Positions 1-6,988 of a stretch of 11,097 nt of DNA are shown piece by piece. A program made the position numbers and the translations under genes. The notes beneath the pieces are model-generated. The model was not told the origin of the DNA. It was given only the letters and a program-made list of their open reading frames with translations, and did no database searches. Within the stretch, counting starts at the first letter, position 1. The number at the start of each line of letters is the position of its first letter. Source of the stretch: an uncultured Rickettsiales bacterium (lineage in GTDB: Bacteria > Pseudomonadota > Alphaproteobacteria > Rickettsiales > Midichloriaceae); the NCBI GenBank assembly GCA_937996615.1, contig CALKVD010000070.1, positions 1 to 11,097 of the forward strand. Reading direction: 5' to 3'.

Positions 1-24
1 GCAAGTTTGAATCTATAAATTTTA

Positions 25-150
25 TTATAAAATTGCAAGCTGCAAATTCATTAATGAATCATCAATAATTCTCAGGTCTAAATTCAGATCTAAATTCAAC
101 GCAATAATTTTTAGAGCGATTCCAAACTCAACCTGAAGTTGAAAAAACAT
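25..150 (-). pseudogene. Out-of-frame C-terminal extension of the DUF2793-like gene
   Basis: An open stretch of 41 codons (ATG at 150-148, stop TAA at 27-25) overlaps the end of the DUF2793-like gene in another frame. It reads MFFQLQVEFGIALKII and so on. It contains an in-frame 12-bp tandem repeat encoding LNLD-LNLD at about 76-100, which fits coding DNA. The two frames meet at a run of six T on the minus strand (142-147). Removing one T would fuse them into a protein of about 221 residues. I infer that a homopolymer indel, or a read error, cut off the original C-terminus. It could instead be a chance open frame. Confidence 0.4.
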
Positions 151-691
151 TCTCAGAAAAAACATTCTCAGTTGTAAAAGGATTCATTAAATAGTTTATT
201 AAATGCCAACTATCGTTATAGTAGACACAAATTGCTTTTGCTTCAACTGACCAAACCATCATCCCATCTTTTGGCTTAATATAGACCCAATGATCAACGT
301 ATAAAGCAATTTGGTTGCCATATCCAGCCGGCCATTTTGGCAAAATCTTCACCTCCCCATCATCTTCTAGATCTAAATCATTGATACATTGAAACATCTC
401 CCGGCCATCATCTTTTTTTTCACAATGTGGGATGTCTTCAGGAGGAGATTGATCTGATTCAGCTTCTTTTTGGCCAGAATCGTTGGGTGTCGCTAGAACG
501 GGTATAATATATTTATCACCAAATGCAGGATTTTCAGGTATTTCTTCCTGGGTTGAGGAGAGAATTCCACCGCTGATGCCCCAGGCTTCAAGTAGCTTGA
601 TGTTTTCATTGATTATAACTTCTTTATTAAGCTGATATGGTGTTAACATAGTCGAGCTAAAAGAATTTTGTACTGATATTTTTTTTGTCAT
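128..691 (-). CDS. DUF2793-like phage-type protein, probably C-terminally truncated
   Basis: A 187-residue protein without a signal peptide or membrane segment. Residues 16-64 (LTPYQLNKEVIINENIKLL, then an FGDKYIIP motif) and 124-162 (YGNQIALYVDHWVYIKPKDG, then a VYYNDSWH motif) follow, as I recall the family, the DUF2793 pattern: an N-terminal 'NEAL-rLD' segment, a 'GDaYIV' strand, then 'g..IAlw..gWvfi.PkeG...yv...W'. DUF2793 proteins are usually encoded by alphaproteobacterial prophages or tail modules, and their exact function is unknown. Residues 71-117 are an acidic, Pro/Ser-rich insert absent from a compact version of the fold. The C-terminus holds a tandem ENVFS-ENVFS duplication (15 bp in DNA) and then stops, although a second frame stays open to position 25 (listed separately). 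The ATG at 691 is the first in the frame. No clear Shine-Dalgarno is visible, and M15 is an alternative start. No other phage gene is visible nearby, so this looks like an orphan. The family call is from memory and unverified. Confidence 0.72.
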   Translation of the reverse strand: MTKKISVQNSFSSTMLTPYQLNKEVIINENIKLLEAWGISGGILSSTQEEIPENPAFGDKYIIPVLATPNDSGQKEAESDQSPPEDIPHCEKKDDGREMFQCINDLDLEDDGEVKILPKWPAGYGNQIALYVDHWVYIKPKDGMMVWSVEAKAICVYYNDSWHLINYLMNPFTTENVFSENVFSTSG

Positions 692-767
692 TTTAAGTTT
701 TGTATTTTTATGGTTATTATTTTTCTAAAATAACGAAAAGATATTATTTAATATGGCAAAATCAAAA

Positions 768-860
768 TTATGCAGCTACAGCAATTAAGGGAATAATTAA
801 ATGATCCCAAACTGAAGGTAATTTGAAAAGAACGCCACAAGAACTAACCTTTTCTGCAAA
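768..860 (-). pseudogene. Coding-like remnant without a start codon
   Basis: Between an in-frame TAG (863-861) and TAA (770-768), the minus strand encodes 30 residues reading FAEKVSSCGVLFKLPSVWDH and ending LIIPLIAVAA. The composition (Trp, Pro, a hydrophobic C-terminus ending AVAA) looks more like a real protein tail than random AT-rich DNA. There is no ATG, GTG or TTG start that would leave most of it intact. I do not recognise the family. I infer it may be the 3' end of a gene that once lay upstream of the DUF2793-like gene. Chance remains possible at this length. Confidence 0.3.
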
Positions 861-893
861 CTAATATATATAATAGATTTTGACTCTGGGAGT

Positions 894-937
894 ACCTAAA
901 ATAAAAAAAATTAAAAAATATAAAAAAAATTTTAGGT
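894..937. repeat. 9-bp inverted repeat around an A-rich loop
   Basis: ACCTAAAAT at 894-902 is the exact reverse complement of ATTTTAGGT at 929-937. The 26-nt loop is almost all A on the plus strand (T on the minus strand). The loop is long for a terminator and no U tract follows the stem on either strand. It could be a terminator of unusual form, a regulatory site or a scar of a small mobile repeat. The function is unknown. Confidence 0.45.
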
Positions 938-1122
938 GATTGTATATTGGCTACAATTTTTGTGTTACAAACCAGAAAACAATATTATGGATATAATCAA
1001 CTTGTGGCTGCATAATAAGGTTTTGCTAGCAGAACAGCTGGCATTCAACCTGTGGTTGCAATTTTTATTTTTGATTTTTGCAAGTTTCAAAAAATACCAA
1101 TCTCCTGAAGGAATTTTTAAAA

Positions 1123-1199
1123 TGGCGTGCCCGGAGGGATTCGAACCCCCGACCTAGTGCTTAGAAGGCACTTGCTCTATCCTGCTGAGCTACGGGCAC
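1123..1199 (-). tRNA. trnR: tRNA-Arg (anticodon UCU)
   Basis: On the minus strand the gene starts GTGCCCG at 1199 and pairs fully with CGGGCAC near the 3' end. The D-arm reads AGCTCAGCAGGATAGAGC. The anticodon stem AGTGC/GCACT encloses the loop CTTCTAA, so the anticodon is TCT and reads AGA. The T-arm carries the conserved GGTTCGAATCC. The discriminator is G (1126), and the terminal CCA is encoded in the genome (1125-1123). The mature body is 74 nt, 77 nt with CCA. It lies 49 bp downstream of tRNA-Trp on the same strand, so read-through from that gene is possible. Confidence 0.97.
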
Positions 1200-1203
1200 A
1201 TTG

Positions 1204-1233
1204 AAAAACCAGAGTTCTATATATAAAACTCTG
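1204..1233 (-). terminator. Terminator-like hairpin between the two tRNA genes
   Basis: On the minus strand, just after tRNA-Trp, CAGAGTT and AACTCTG (1233-1227 and 1216-1210) form a 7-bp stem with a 10-nt AT loop. It is followed by G and five T (1208-1204). This fits a weak intrinsic terminator for tRNA-Trp. It may equally be a spacer hairpin used in processing a dicistronic tRNA transcript. Confidence 0.5.
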
Positions 1234-1248
1234 CAGACCAGTTATAAT

Positions 1249-1324
1249 TGGCAGGAGCGAGAGGAATCGAACCCCCAACCCCCGGTTTTGGAGACCGGTG
1301 CTCTACCGATTGAGCTACACTCCT
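1249..1324 (-). tRNA. trnW: tRNA-Trp (anticodon CCA)
   Basis: On the minus strand the acceptor stem AGGAGTG (from 1324) pairs with CGCTCCT, including one T-G pair. The D-arm is AGCTCAATCGGTAGAGC. The anticodon stem CCGGT/ACCGG holds the loop CTCCAAA, giving anticodon CCA. The T-arm contains GGTTCGATTCC. The discriminator is G (1252), and CCA is encoded (1251-1249). In many bacteria this tRNA sits upstream of secE-nusG. Here it is followed by tRNA-Arg(UCU) instead. Decoding only UGG agrees with TGA being used as a stop in this window (for example at the end of glnP). Confidence 0.97.
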
Positions 1325-1699
1325 ATAACTTAAGCTATTGATTCTTGCGGTTAAGCACAGAAACTAAAGGCAGCAAATTTTGGTTATAATTAAAAAGCTG
1401 CTTGCTTGGTTCAAGCTTACTTATACAGTATCTTAATCATTTTGGCAACTACCAACCTTGTAGAATCATTTAAAATTTCTATTATTTTGATCTCTGTTTT
1501 TAATTGTGATTTGGACATTGTTGCCATCATCTTTGATTGAAATCCACCAAGCCTCAACCCAAGTCTAGATAAGCAAAATAATTCGCCCAAACCTTAAAGA
1601 CTTAGTCTAAAAAAAATTGTTTCATAGCTATATTTAGCTGATAAGCTTACAAATCAAACTACTAGCTTCAATTTCTACTATTTAGTCCCAATCCTATCA
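1325..1699. other. Interval between tRNA-Trp and the virB6-like gene
   Basis: About 375 bp without an intact gene. The part 1417-1601 holds overlapping coding-like fragments on the minus strand (listed separately). Downstream of the virB6-like stop, a small minus-strand hairpin (AGCTA/TAGCT, 1626-1639) is followed nine bases later by eight T (1616-1609), a poor terminator candidate. A TTGAAC and a TTATAA upstream of tRNA-Trp (about 1390-1415, minus) are spaced about 19 nt, so no promoter is called with confidence. Confidence 0.5.
1417..1601 (-). pseudogene. Possible decayed small gene, split over frames
   Basis: Three coding-like pieces overlap on the minus strand. Piece one (1601-1554) reads VFKVWANYFAYLDLG and a TGA. 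Piece two (about 1564-1466) reads TWVEAWWISIKDDGNN, VQITIKNRDQNNRNFK and a TGA. Removing one G from the GGG at 1558-1560 joins the two in frame. Piece three is a separate frame open from 1593 to a TAA at 1417. It includes a 37-codon ATG frame from 1530 (MMATMSKSQLKTEIKIIEIL and so on) that could be a real small protein instead. I recognise none of them. The preferred reading is a gene inactivated by a frameshift, but a short intact gene in the third frame, or chance, cannot be excluded. Confidence 0.3.
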
Positions 1700-4600
1700 T
1701 TATTCATCCCTTGGATTTGCGTTGTTTCTTCCATTATTAGCTTCCTGGTCCTGATTAGCTCGAGGGTTAGCTCCATCTTGGCGGTCACCACGGTCCCGAT
1801 TAGCTTCGCCACCCTGATTGGCTTGCGCTTGGTCGTTTCTTACTGGATCTGGGTTAGGATTTTGGTTTCTGTCGCTATAGCCACTATCTCTTAATGCGGC
1901 ATCAATTTTTTTATCAACTTCTTTTTGATATTTTTGTTCCTCAGCGTCAATTCCTTTACCAAATAATCCTTTAACACCACCTCCAACAGTTGAAATTGCT
2001 TTTTGGGCATAAGGCATAGCAGCTTTTTGCATTAAACCACCAGTCATTTCTCCTAGATTAACTAGATCAGCAGGATCAGCAGCACTTTGGCCGCCAAAAG
2101 CCTGTACCCCTATTACCCGATTCAGTATTTTAGTTCCAAGTTGGATCAATCCCTTAGCACAACTAGTTAAAGCTAATAAACCTAGAATCGCAGCTAAACC
2201 GCCAATAGGAGCAGAAAAAGTTGACATTTCAGCTTGCGGCGGCATGAAGATTGGGGTGATGATCTGATATCCTGGAATTACACATGAACCGAAAACTTTC
2301 AAAATACAAATTGGGCAGATCGAAAAGAAAGTTATAATATTGACCAGGGTAATGATCAATAAATTCAACAACGAATAGGTAGCAAAAATTACCATTGGAA
2401 ACAAACCATAGACGATCAGATACTTAACCGCCACATCAAAATATCTTTTGGTGACAGAGAATAGTATTAGCGGAGATATCACCGGTATCATAATGATTAA
2501 AACTGCAACACCGATGATGCTATAGATGTAGGTGAAAAGCAATGGGATCATAACCATCCAAACTTGAACCGCAGCAAAAATCAAGCCTATTGCCATAACG
2601 AAACCTATTATGCCAGTGGTCATTAATGCCCAAATTCGTTTCAAAGTGAAGGGACTCAAAAAAACATTCAAAGGGCCAGAAATGCTATCAAAAATATCCA
2701 AGGCAGAACCAGCACTTTGGATTGACATTTTACCAGAGGGATCGAAGACCATAACTGGAGACGCAATCGTTGCAAGATCTAAGGCACCACAAACAAACAT
2801 TTGGACCATGTTTTTACCAAATAACTCCCAGCTACCAATTCCCAGCATCGCAATGACGAAAGCCATTTTTAATGTACGGTTGACAAATTCTTGCTGATTC
2901 ATTTTTGCAATCCCAGTCATAAATGCAAATCCTGAAAAAACTAAGAAAAGCAAAGTCAAAACTATTGCATATGTCTTAGTAGGTTCTATGACTGCTTCGT
3001 AAACAGAACGAACCACTCCACCCTGGGCAATATTAGACCGAGTGCTACACATATTTTTGCCAAATAGAACGTCCTGCACCATTTCGACAATACTACGAGT
3101 TATACTACTTTTGACACCAACAGATGTAATTTTTAGATCATAAGTTCCACTGGTTGGTGGCACTTCTTCCAAACAGCCAGCGTTTTTTAGTTTATTAGGA
3201 TCTATTCTAGCATAAACATTATATTGCACACCATTCTCTGCTTCTGGAATTCGCGCTTTAATGTCATAGGTATATTTTTTGCCGCTAGTTAGGATGTCAG
3301 AAAGCGAAACCCAAGCAGTATCCGGTATTTTATCCAATGCATCTTTGACGATTGCAATTTGAACCCCGTCACCATTTTTAATTGGCGAACCTTTCCAAAC
3401 TATTACAACTTGATGCCCCCCTAAGAGATCAGCCCCATTTCGGTCGGAATTAACGTTATGCTTAATTGCTAAAGGAATTCTAGAACTTAGACCAGACAAA
3501 GTACCTTGGTAGGTATATTTTGCGAGGCTTGGATTTTGAATTGCTCTACATGATAGAGGTTGGGTGACTTTTTCAGGATCTAGGTTTGAGTTTTTTGCTT
3601 GATCAAAAAACTCAGTCACGCTACTAATTTGACCTTTTAAGCCATACCAATCTGGCAAATTATTTTTCGCGCTAACGTTTTTACAAATCTGAGTATTATT
3701 TGGATCACTAGTATCAGGGTTATTATTAATAGCAAAACGACCATTATATTCCCCAACCAGGGGTTGTAGATTTTCGACTTGAATTGTGCTGATTTCACGC
3801 AACACTTTAGAGTAGTCAATCATGCCACGATTGTCGGCAATGAATTTATCCATTTGCGTTGCAACATTATCCTTGTCAGCAGATGGACTGCCGGACAAAC
3901 CATAAATAGTTGCAAGTTTTGCTGTTTTATAATCAACAAATACTGGGTTGGTGTTGGTAGAAGATTTAGATGGATCTTGATTATCACTACTTTTGTCAAA
4001 AGCTGCAATCATGTTCGCAACATAACCAATTGCAGCTTCAGATGCTAGTAGTTTTGAAGGATCTGGGCAATGAGTTGATAGCGATCTATCGCCCCACATT
4101 TCTATCCAGCTTTTTACTGTGCCCCACTTCGCCATTTTTTTATATTGATCAGCTTCATTATAGAAGTTAGCATATTCTTGGCCGCCAATATTTTTACAAT
4201 ACTGATATACGCCGCTAATACCAGGTCCACCATTCTCTACGCCATATTTGAGTATTTGCAAAACATCTTTAGGAGCAAAAGGAGCATTAACATTAATGCC
4301 GCCAGTTTTCGTGCTAATAATTGCGTCACGAGCTCTATTTATATCAGTGACTAAAGTACTTTTGAGGGTTCCATACTGCTCAACATTAGGCCACATAGCA
4401 TCAACCGCAGCTTGAATTGTAGGATAAATTCCGCTAGGTAAATCAGGATTGGGATTCATTATTTTGTTAGCATCAGCAATAATATTACCCCCCCAGCTGA
4501 TAGTGATTTCATCTCCATTTGCTATATTGATTCCTGTATCAGCATATCTTGAATTATATACATGCCAATTAGTGTAACAATTGGGTTCCATATTGCGAGC

Positions 4601-5743
4601 AGCAACAAGAGCTGGAGTTGACTGCGAGGAGTTAACATAAGCCTGGAAGCTATTGGGCGATTGGCCACTGGAACTATTATTTGTCATTTTTTGCCAGAAT
4701 TGCTCCAACCCACATTTACCATCAAGCTTACAAGAAATTAAAAAATCCTTGGTACTCATTCCACTCCAAGTCGTAGCTGGAATATTGGCAAAACAAGAAT
4801 GCATCATTCGGGGATTACTTTTAAAATCACTAACACTATTACACTGTTTTTCATCGCTATTAGGACACCAAACAAATGGAGGTGAGCTACTTCTGGTGTT
4901 ACTTAATCTTTCTTTAATGTAGTTAGGTTGCAACACATAACTAAAATAATTTTTTTCATTCTGATCGCTACTTGCAATCACGATACTAGAATTACCACCC
5001 TCGGTAACCTCAGGGTTCATTCCAAAAACATTTGGGTATGTTGGTGTCAGGGTAACAGTTTTTTGCCCACACCTATAGATAGTATTTTTATTAGGTGATT
5101 TTTTCGAAGTATCTAGTTCGATGCTAAAATTTGCTTCCCTTGTTTTTTCATCTCTCTTGACTCCAGCAATCAAAACCGACACAGAAGGATCATCAGCACA
5201 AATTGCACCATCAGAATTGACGCATGAACTAGGTTTTTTAGTATAAGCAGAAACCGAAGAAGTTGTATTTTGGTAACCGGTAACATATAACATAGTATCA
5301 GTTGGATTGCCAGCTGGATCTTTCATTGGTTGCTGGTCATAGGCTAGATTATTAGCGACGAAATTATTTTGGGTTGTGAGACAAGATTCGATACAAGCAT
5401 CAATTCCAGACTGATTCATTTCATCATTATTTTGATTGTTAGTGTCAGCATCCTTTGGAATCAAGCTAAAAGCGCTCGTACATTTAGTTTTACAATAATT
5501 ATATTTCTCAATATCTGTAAAAGTAATCGAACTCTGCATCTGTCCAGTTTCGCTACCATTGGTAGAACTGTCACCACCTTCTTTAGCACCAGCTATTATA
5601 CAACTCGAAAGAAAGTCTGCCTGTTGCGCAAATACAACAGGGGCAATAAAAAATGAACTAATCAGAACTAAGCTAAATATAAATAGCTTTCGCTGCCAAG
5701 AAGAAATAGATTGCAAAAATTTGAGATGCGGCAAAAAAGTCAT
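1700..5743 (-). CDS. virB6: VirB6/TrbL-family type IV secretion protein, Rickettsiales-type giant form
   Basis: A 1347-residue inner-membrane protein. Residues 1-39 form a signal-peptide-like N-terminus: basic n-region, hydrophobic core about 20-36, VFA|QQ cleavage site. Residues 40 to about 900 are a long, probably periplasmic region with many scattered Cys (for example CKTKC and CIESC near the N-terminus). The VirB6/TrbL core lies at about 920-1200, with hydrophobic segments near 925-947, 957-972, 1038-1095 (two or three helices), 1103-1145 and 1178-1198. After about 1285 the tail is low complexity and rich in Asn, Arg, Asp and Gln, so probably disordered. VirB6 is the polytopic channel component of VirB/D4 systems. 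Rickettsiales carry several enlarged copies, usually in tandem next to virB3-virB4. Here the gene stands alone, read divergently from the aldolase gene and followed by decayed DNA and tRNAs. The ATG at 5743 is supported by the signal peptide, with no clear Shine-Dalgarno. The family call is strong; substrate and partners cannot be read from the window. Confidence 0.9.
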   Translation of the reverse strand: MTFLPHLKFLQSISSWQRKLFIFSLVLISSFFIAPVVFAQQADFLSSCIIAGAKEGGDSSTNGSETGQMQSSITFTDIEKYNYCKTKCTSAFSLIPKDADTNNQNNDEMNQSGIDACIESCLTTQNNFVANNLAYDQQPMKDPAGNPTDTMLYVTGYQNTTSSVSAYTKKPSSCVNSDGAICADDPSVSVLIAGVKRDEKTREANFSIELDTSKKSPNKNTIYRCGQKTVTLTPTYPNVFGMNPEVTEGGNSSIVIASSDQNEKNYFSYVLQPNYIKERLSNTRSSSPPFVWCPNSDEKQCNSVSDFKSNPRMMHSCFANIPATTWSGMSTKDFLISCKLDGKCGLEQFWQKMTNNSSSGQSPNSFQAYVNSSQSTPALVAARNMEPNCYTNWHVYNSRYADTGINIANGDEITISWGGNIIADANKIMNPNPDLPSGIYPTIQAAVDAMWPNVEQYGTLKSTLVTDINRARDAIISTKTGGINVNAPFAPKDVLQILKYGVENGGPGISGVYQYCKNIGGQEYANFYNEADQYKKMAKWGTVKSWIEMWGDRSLSTHCPDPSKLLASEAAIGYVANMIAAFDKSSDNQDPSKSSTNTNPVFVDYKTAKLATIYGLSGSPSADKDNVATQMDKFIADNRGMIDYSKVLREISTIQVENLQPLVGEYNGRFAINNNPDTSDPNNTQICKNVSAKNNLPDWYGLKGQISSVTEFFDQAKNSNLDPEKVTQPLSCRAIQNPSLAKYTYQGTLSGLSSRIPLAIKHNVNSDRNGADLLGGHQVVIVWKGSPIKNGDGVQIAIVKDALDKIPDTAWVSLSDILTSGKKYTYDIKARIPEAENGVQYNVYARIDPNKLKNAGCLEEVPPTSGTYDLKITSVGVKSSITRSIVEMVQDVLFGKNMCSTRSNIAQGGVVRSVYEAVIEPTKTYAIVLTLLFLVFSGFAFMTGIAKMNQQEFVNRTLKMAFVIAMLGIGSWELFGKNMVQMFVCGALDLATIASPVMVFDPSGKMSIQSAGSALDIFDSISGPLNVFLSPFTLKRIWALMTTGIIGFVMAIGLIFAAVQVWMVMIPLLFTYIYSIIGVAVLIIMIPVISPLILFSVTKRYFDVAVKYLIVYGLFPMVIFATYSLLNLLIITLVNIITFFSICPICILKVFGSCVIPGYQIITPIFMPPQAEMSTFSAPIGGLAAILGLLALTSCAKGLIQLGTKILNRVIGVQAFGGQSAADPADLVNLGEMTGGLMQKAAMPYAQKAISTVGGGVKGLFGKGIDAEEQKYQKEVDKKIDAALRDSGYSDRNQNPNPDPVRNDQAQANQGGEANRDRGDRQDGANPRANQDQEANNGRNNANPRDE

Positions 5744-5817
5744 ACTAATGTATTTTAGCTCAGTTACTTTAATTCGGTTTAGAAAACTACGCAGCAGTTA
5801 AATTATATAAATTTTAT

Positions 5818-5847
5818 ATTATAGATACTCCCCAACCTGATAATCAA
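5818..5847 (-). promoter_or_regulatory. Sigma70-like promoter of the virB6-like gene
   Basis: On the minus strand TTGATT (5847-5842), an 18-nt spacer and a perfect TATAAT (5823-5818) stand about 75 bp upstream of the ATG at 5743. The spacer is unusually G-rich for this region (GGTTGGGG). The expected transcript has a 5' leader of about 65-70 nt. Confidence 0.65.
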
Positions 5848-5922
5848 GCTATATAATAAGATTCGATAATATACCTAATCTATCACTAATCTGACTAATA
5901 AGGAAGTATGCATTTTTGCAAT

Positions 5923-5951
5923 TTGCAATTTAATCAATATATGAATAATAT
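5923..5951 (+). promoter_or_regulatory. Sigma70-like promoter of the aldolase gene
   Basis: TTGCAA (5923-5928), a 17-nt spacer and TAATAT (5946-5951) lie about 57 bp upstream of the ATG at 6009. A direct repeat TTTGCAATTTGCAATTT surrounds the -35 element. A second possible -10, TATAAT at 5991-5996, lacks a good -35 and would leave a leader of only a few bases. The first is preferred. It probably also drives glnPQ by read-through. Confidence 0.5.
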
Positions 5952-6008
5952 TATCATAATCCAAAATAGTATCAAACCAAATTAAAATTATATAATACAT
6001 AGAACAAA

Positions 6009-6926
6009 ATGAATCAGAATAATATAGTCAAAAATATCTTAGAAAATTATTGCTCCGACAACCCGGGAACAAAAACTAATATAGCAAGAATTCTTAATTC
6101 TGGGGTTTTAAAAGGAACCGGTAAAATGGTGATTCTTCCAGTAGACCAGGGATTTGAACATGGACCAAACGCAAGCTTTTCCCTAAATCCGGCGGCCTAT
6201 GATCCAGAGTATCACATTCAACTAGCAGTTGAAGCTGGACTGAACGGATATGCCGCGCCGCTTGGAATGCTGGAAGCTGTTGCGGGAAAATATGCAGGGG
6301 AGATCCCGCTGATTCTAAAAATGAATAGCGCCAATTCCTTAATGCCTAAAGAGATTCCCCCAACTCAAGCAATAACAGCAACAATTGATGATGCGTTACG
6401 CCTTGGTTGTGTCGCAGTTGGTTTTACAATCTACCCAGGGTCTAGCCTGGCTTATGACATGATCGAACAAGCTGCTGCAATGGTGAGTGACGCTAAAGCT
6501 GCTGGATTAGCTGCGATCATTTGGTCTTATCCAAGGGGCGAAGGAATTATAGACGATTGCCAAACTGCTTTAGATATAACTTGCTATGCCGCACATATCG
6601 CAGCATTGATTGGGGCGCATATTATTAAAGTTAAACTACCAACACAATCAATACAAAATAAAAACGCAATCCAACAACGGTGCGATTTTACAGAATTAAA
6701 AACAAGAATAGAACATGTTATGCAATCGGCTTTTGCTAATCGCCGTTTGGTTGTTTTTTCTGGTGGCGCAACCAAAAATAATGAAGAAGAATTATATCAA
6801 GAAATTAAAGCAATTAAAACAGGAGGAGGAAATGGTTCAATTATCGGTCGCAATGTGTTCCAGCGCGATCGGGCAAAGGCTTTGTTGATGCTGGACAAAA
6901 TCAAAAATATTTACCTTGCAGGATAA
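6009..6926 (+). CDS. fbaB: Class I fructose-bisphosphate aldolase (DhnA/FbaB family)
   Basis: A 305-residue cytosolic enzyme of the archaeal-type (DhnA) class I family. It reversibly cleaves fructose 1,6-bisphosphate to glyceraldehyde 3-phosphate and dihydroxyacetone phosphate through a Schiff base, without a metal. Visible marks are DQGFEHGP at 46-53 and GYAAPLGMLE at 80-89. KMNSANSL at 104-111 and WSYPRG at 172-177 follow. IIKVKLP at 205-211 carries the likely Schiff-base lysine, K207 or K209. FSGGATK at 250-256 and GGGNGSIIGRNVFQR at 272-286 fit the phosphate-binding loops of the TIM barrel. The length suits the family and no domain is missing. The ATG at 6009 has only weak Shine-Dalgarno character. 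It is divergent from the virB6-like gene and 62 bp ahead of glnP on the same strand, with no clear terminator between. In an intracellular bacterium with reduced glycolysis it may work mainly in the gluconeogenic direction, which is inference. Confidence 0.93.
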   Translation: MNQNNIVKNILENYCSDNPGTKTNIARILNSGVLKGTGKMVILPVDQGFEHGPNASFSLNPAAYDPEYHIQLAVEAGLNGYAAPLGMLEAVAGKYAGEIPLILKMNSANSLMPKEIPPTQAITATIDDALRLGCVAVGFTIYPGSSLAYDMIEQAAAMVSDAKAAGLAAIIWSYPRGEGIIDDCQTALDITCYAAHIAALIGAHIIKVKLPTQSIQNKNAIQQRCDFTELKTRIEHVMQSAFANRRLVVFSGGATKNNEEELYQEIKAIKTGGGNGSIIGRNVFQRDRAKALLMLDKIKNIYLAG

Positions 6927-6988
6927 TCAGGTATCAAAAATAGCTCTCAAAATATTTTAAAATTTATCGTAATATTACACTATCAATC

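Larger units (their letters stand above)
692..1122. other. Gene-poor interval between the phage-type gene and tRNA-Arg
   Basis: About 430 bp without an intact gene. It holds a 30-codon coding-like fragment on the minus strand (768-860) and an inverted repeat with an A-rich loop (894-937). A 5-bp hairpin on the plus strand (CAACC/GGTTG, 1046-1058) is followed by a T-rich tail, but no plus-strand gene precedes it. An open frame that runs into the antisense of tRNA-Arg looks spurious. No convincing -35/-10 pair was found for the gene that starts at 691. Confidence 0.6.

Noticed and set aside
1046..1080. Plus-strand hairpin CAACC-TGT-GGTTG with a T-rich tail, like an intrinsic terminator
   Set aside because: The stem is only 5 bp and no plus-strand gene or credible transcript precedes it.
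936..1157. A 73-codon open frame on the plus strand ending in MACPEGFEPPT
   Set aside because: Its end is the antisense of tRNA-Arg, a well-known source of spurious proteins with this ending. The rest has no coding features.
1466..1468. TGA read as tryptophan, which would lengthen the fragment at 1466
   Set aside because: The only tRNA-Trp here has anticodon CCA, and glnP and glnQ both end at TGA, so TGA is a stop.
2610..5656. Several plus-strand and minus-strand open frames of 60-95 codons inside the virB6-like gene
   Set aside because: They are shadows of a long, well-supported gene and show no domain, start site or composition of their own.
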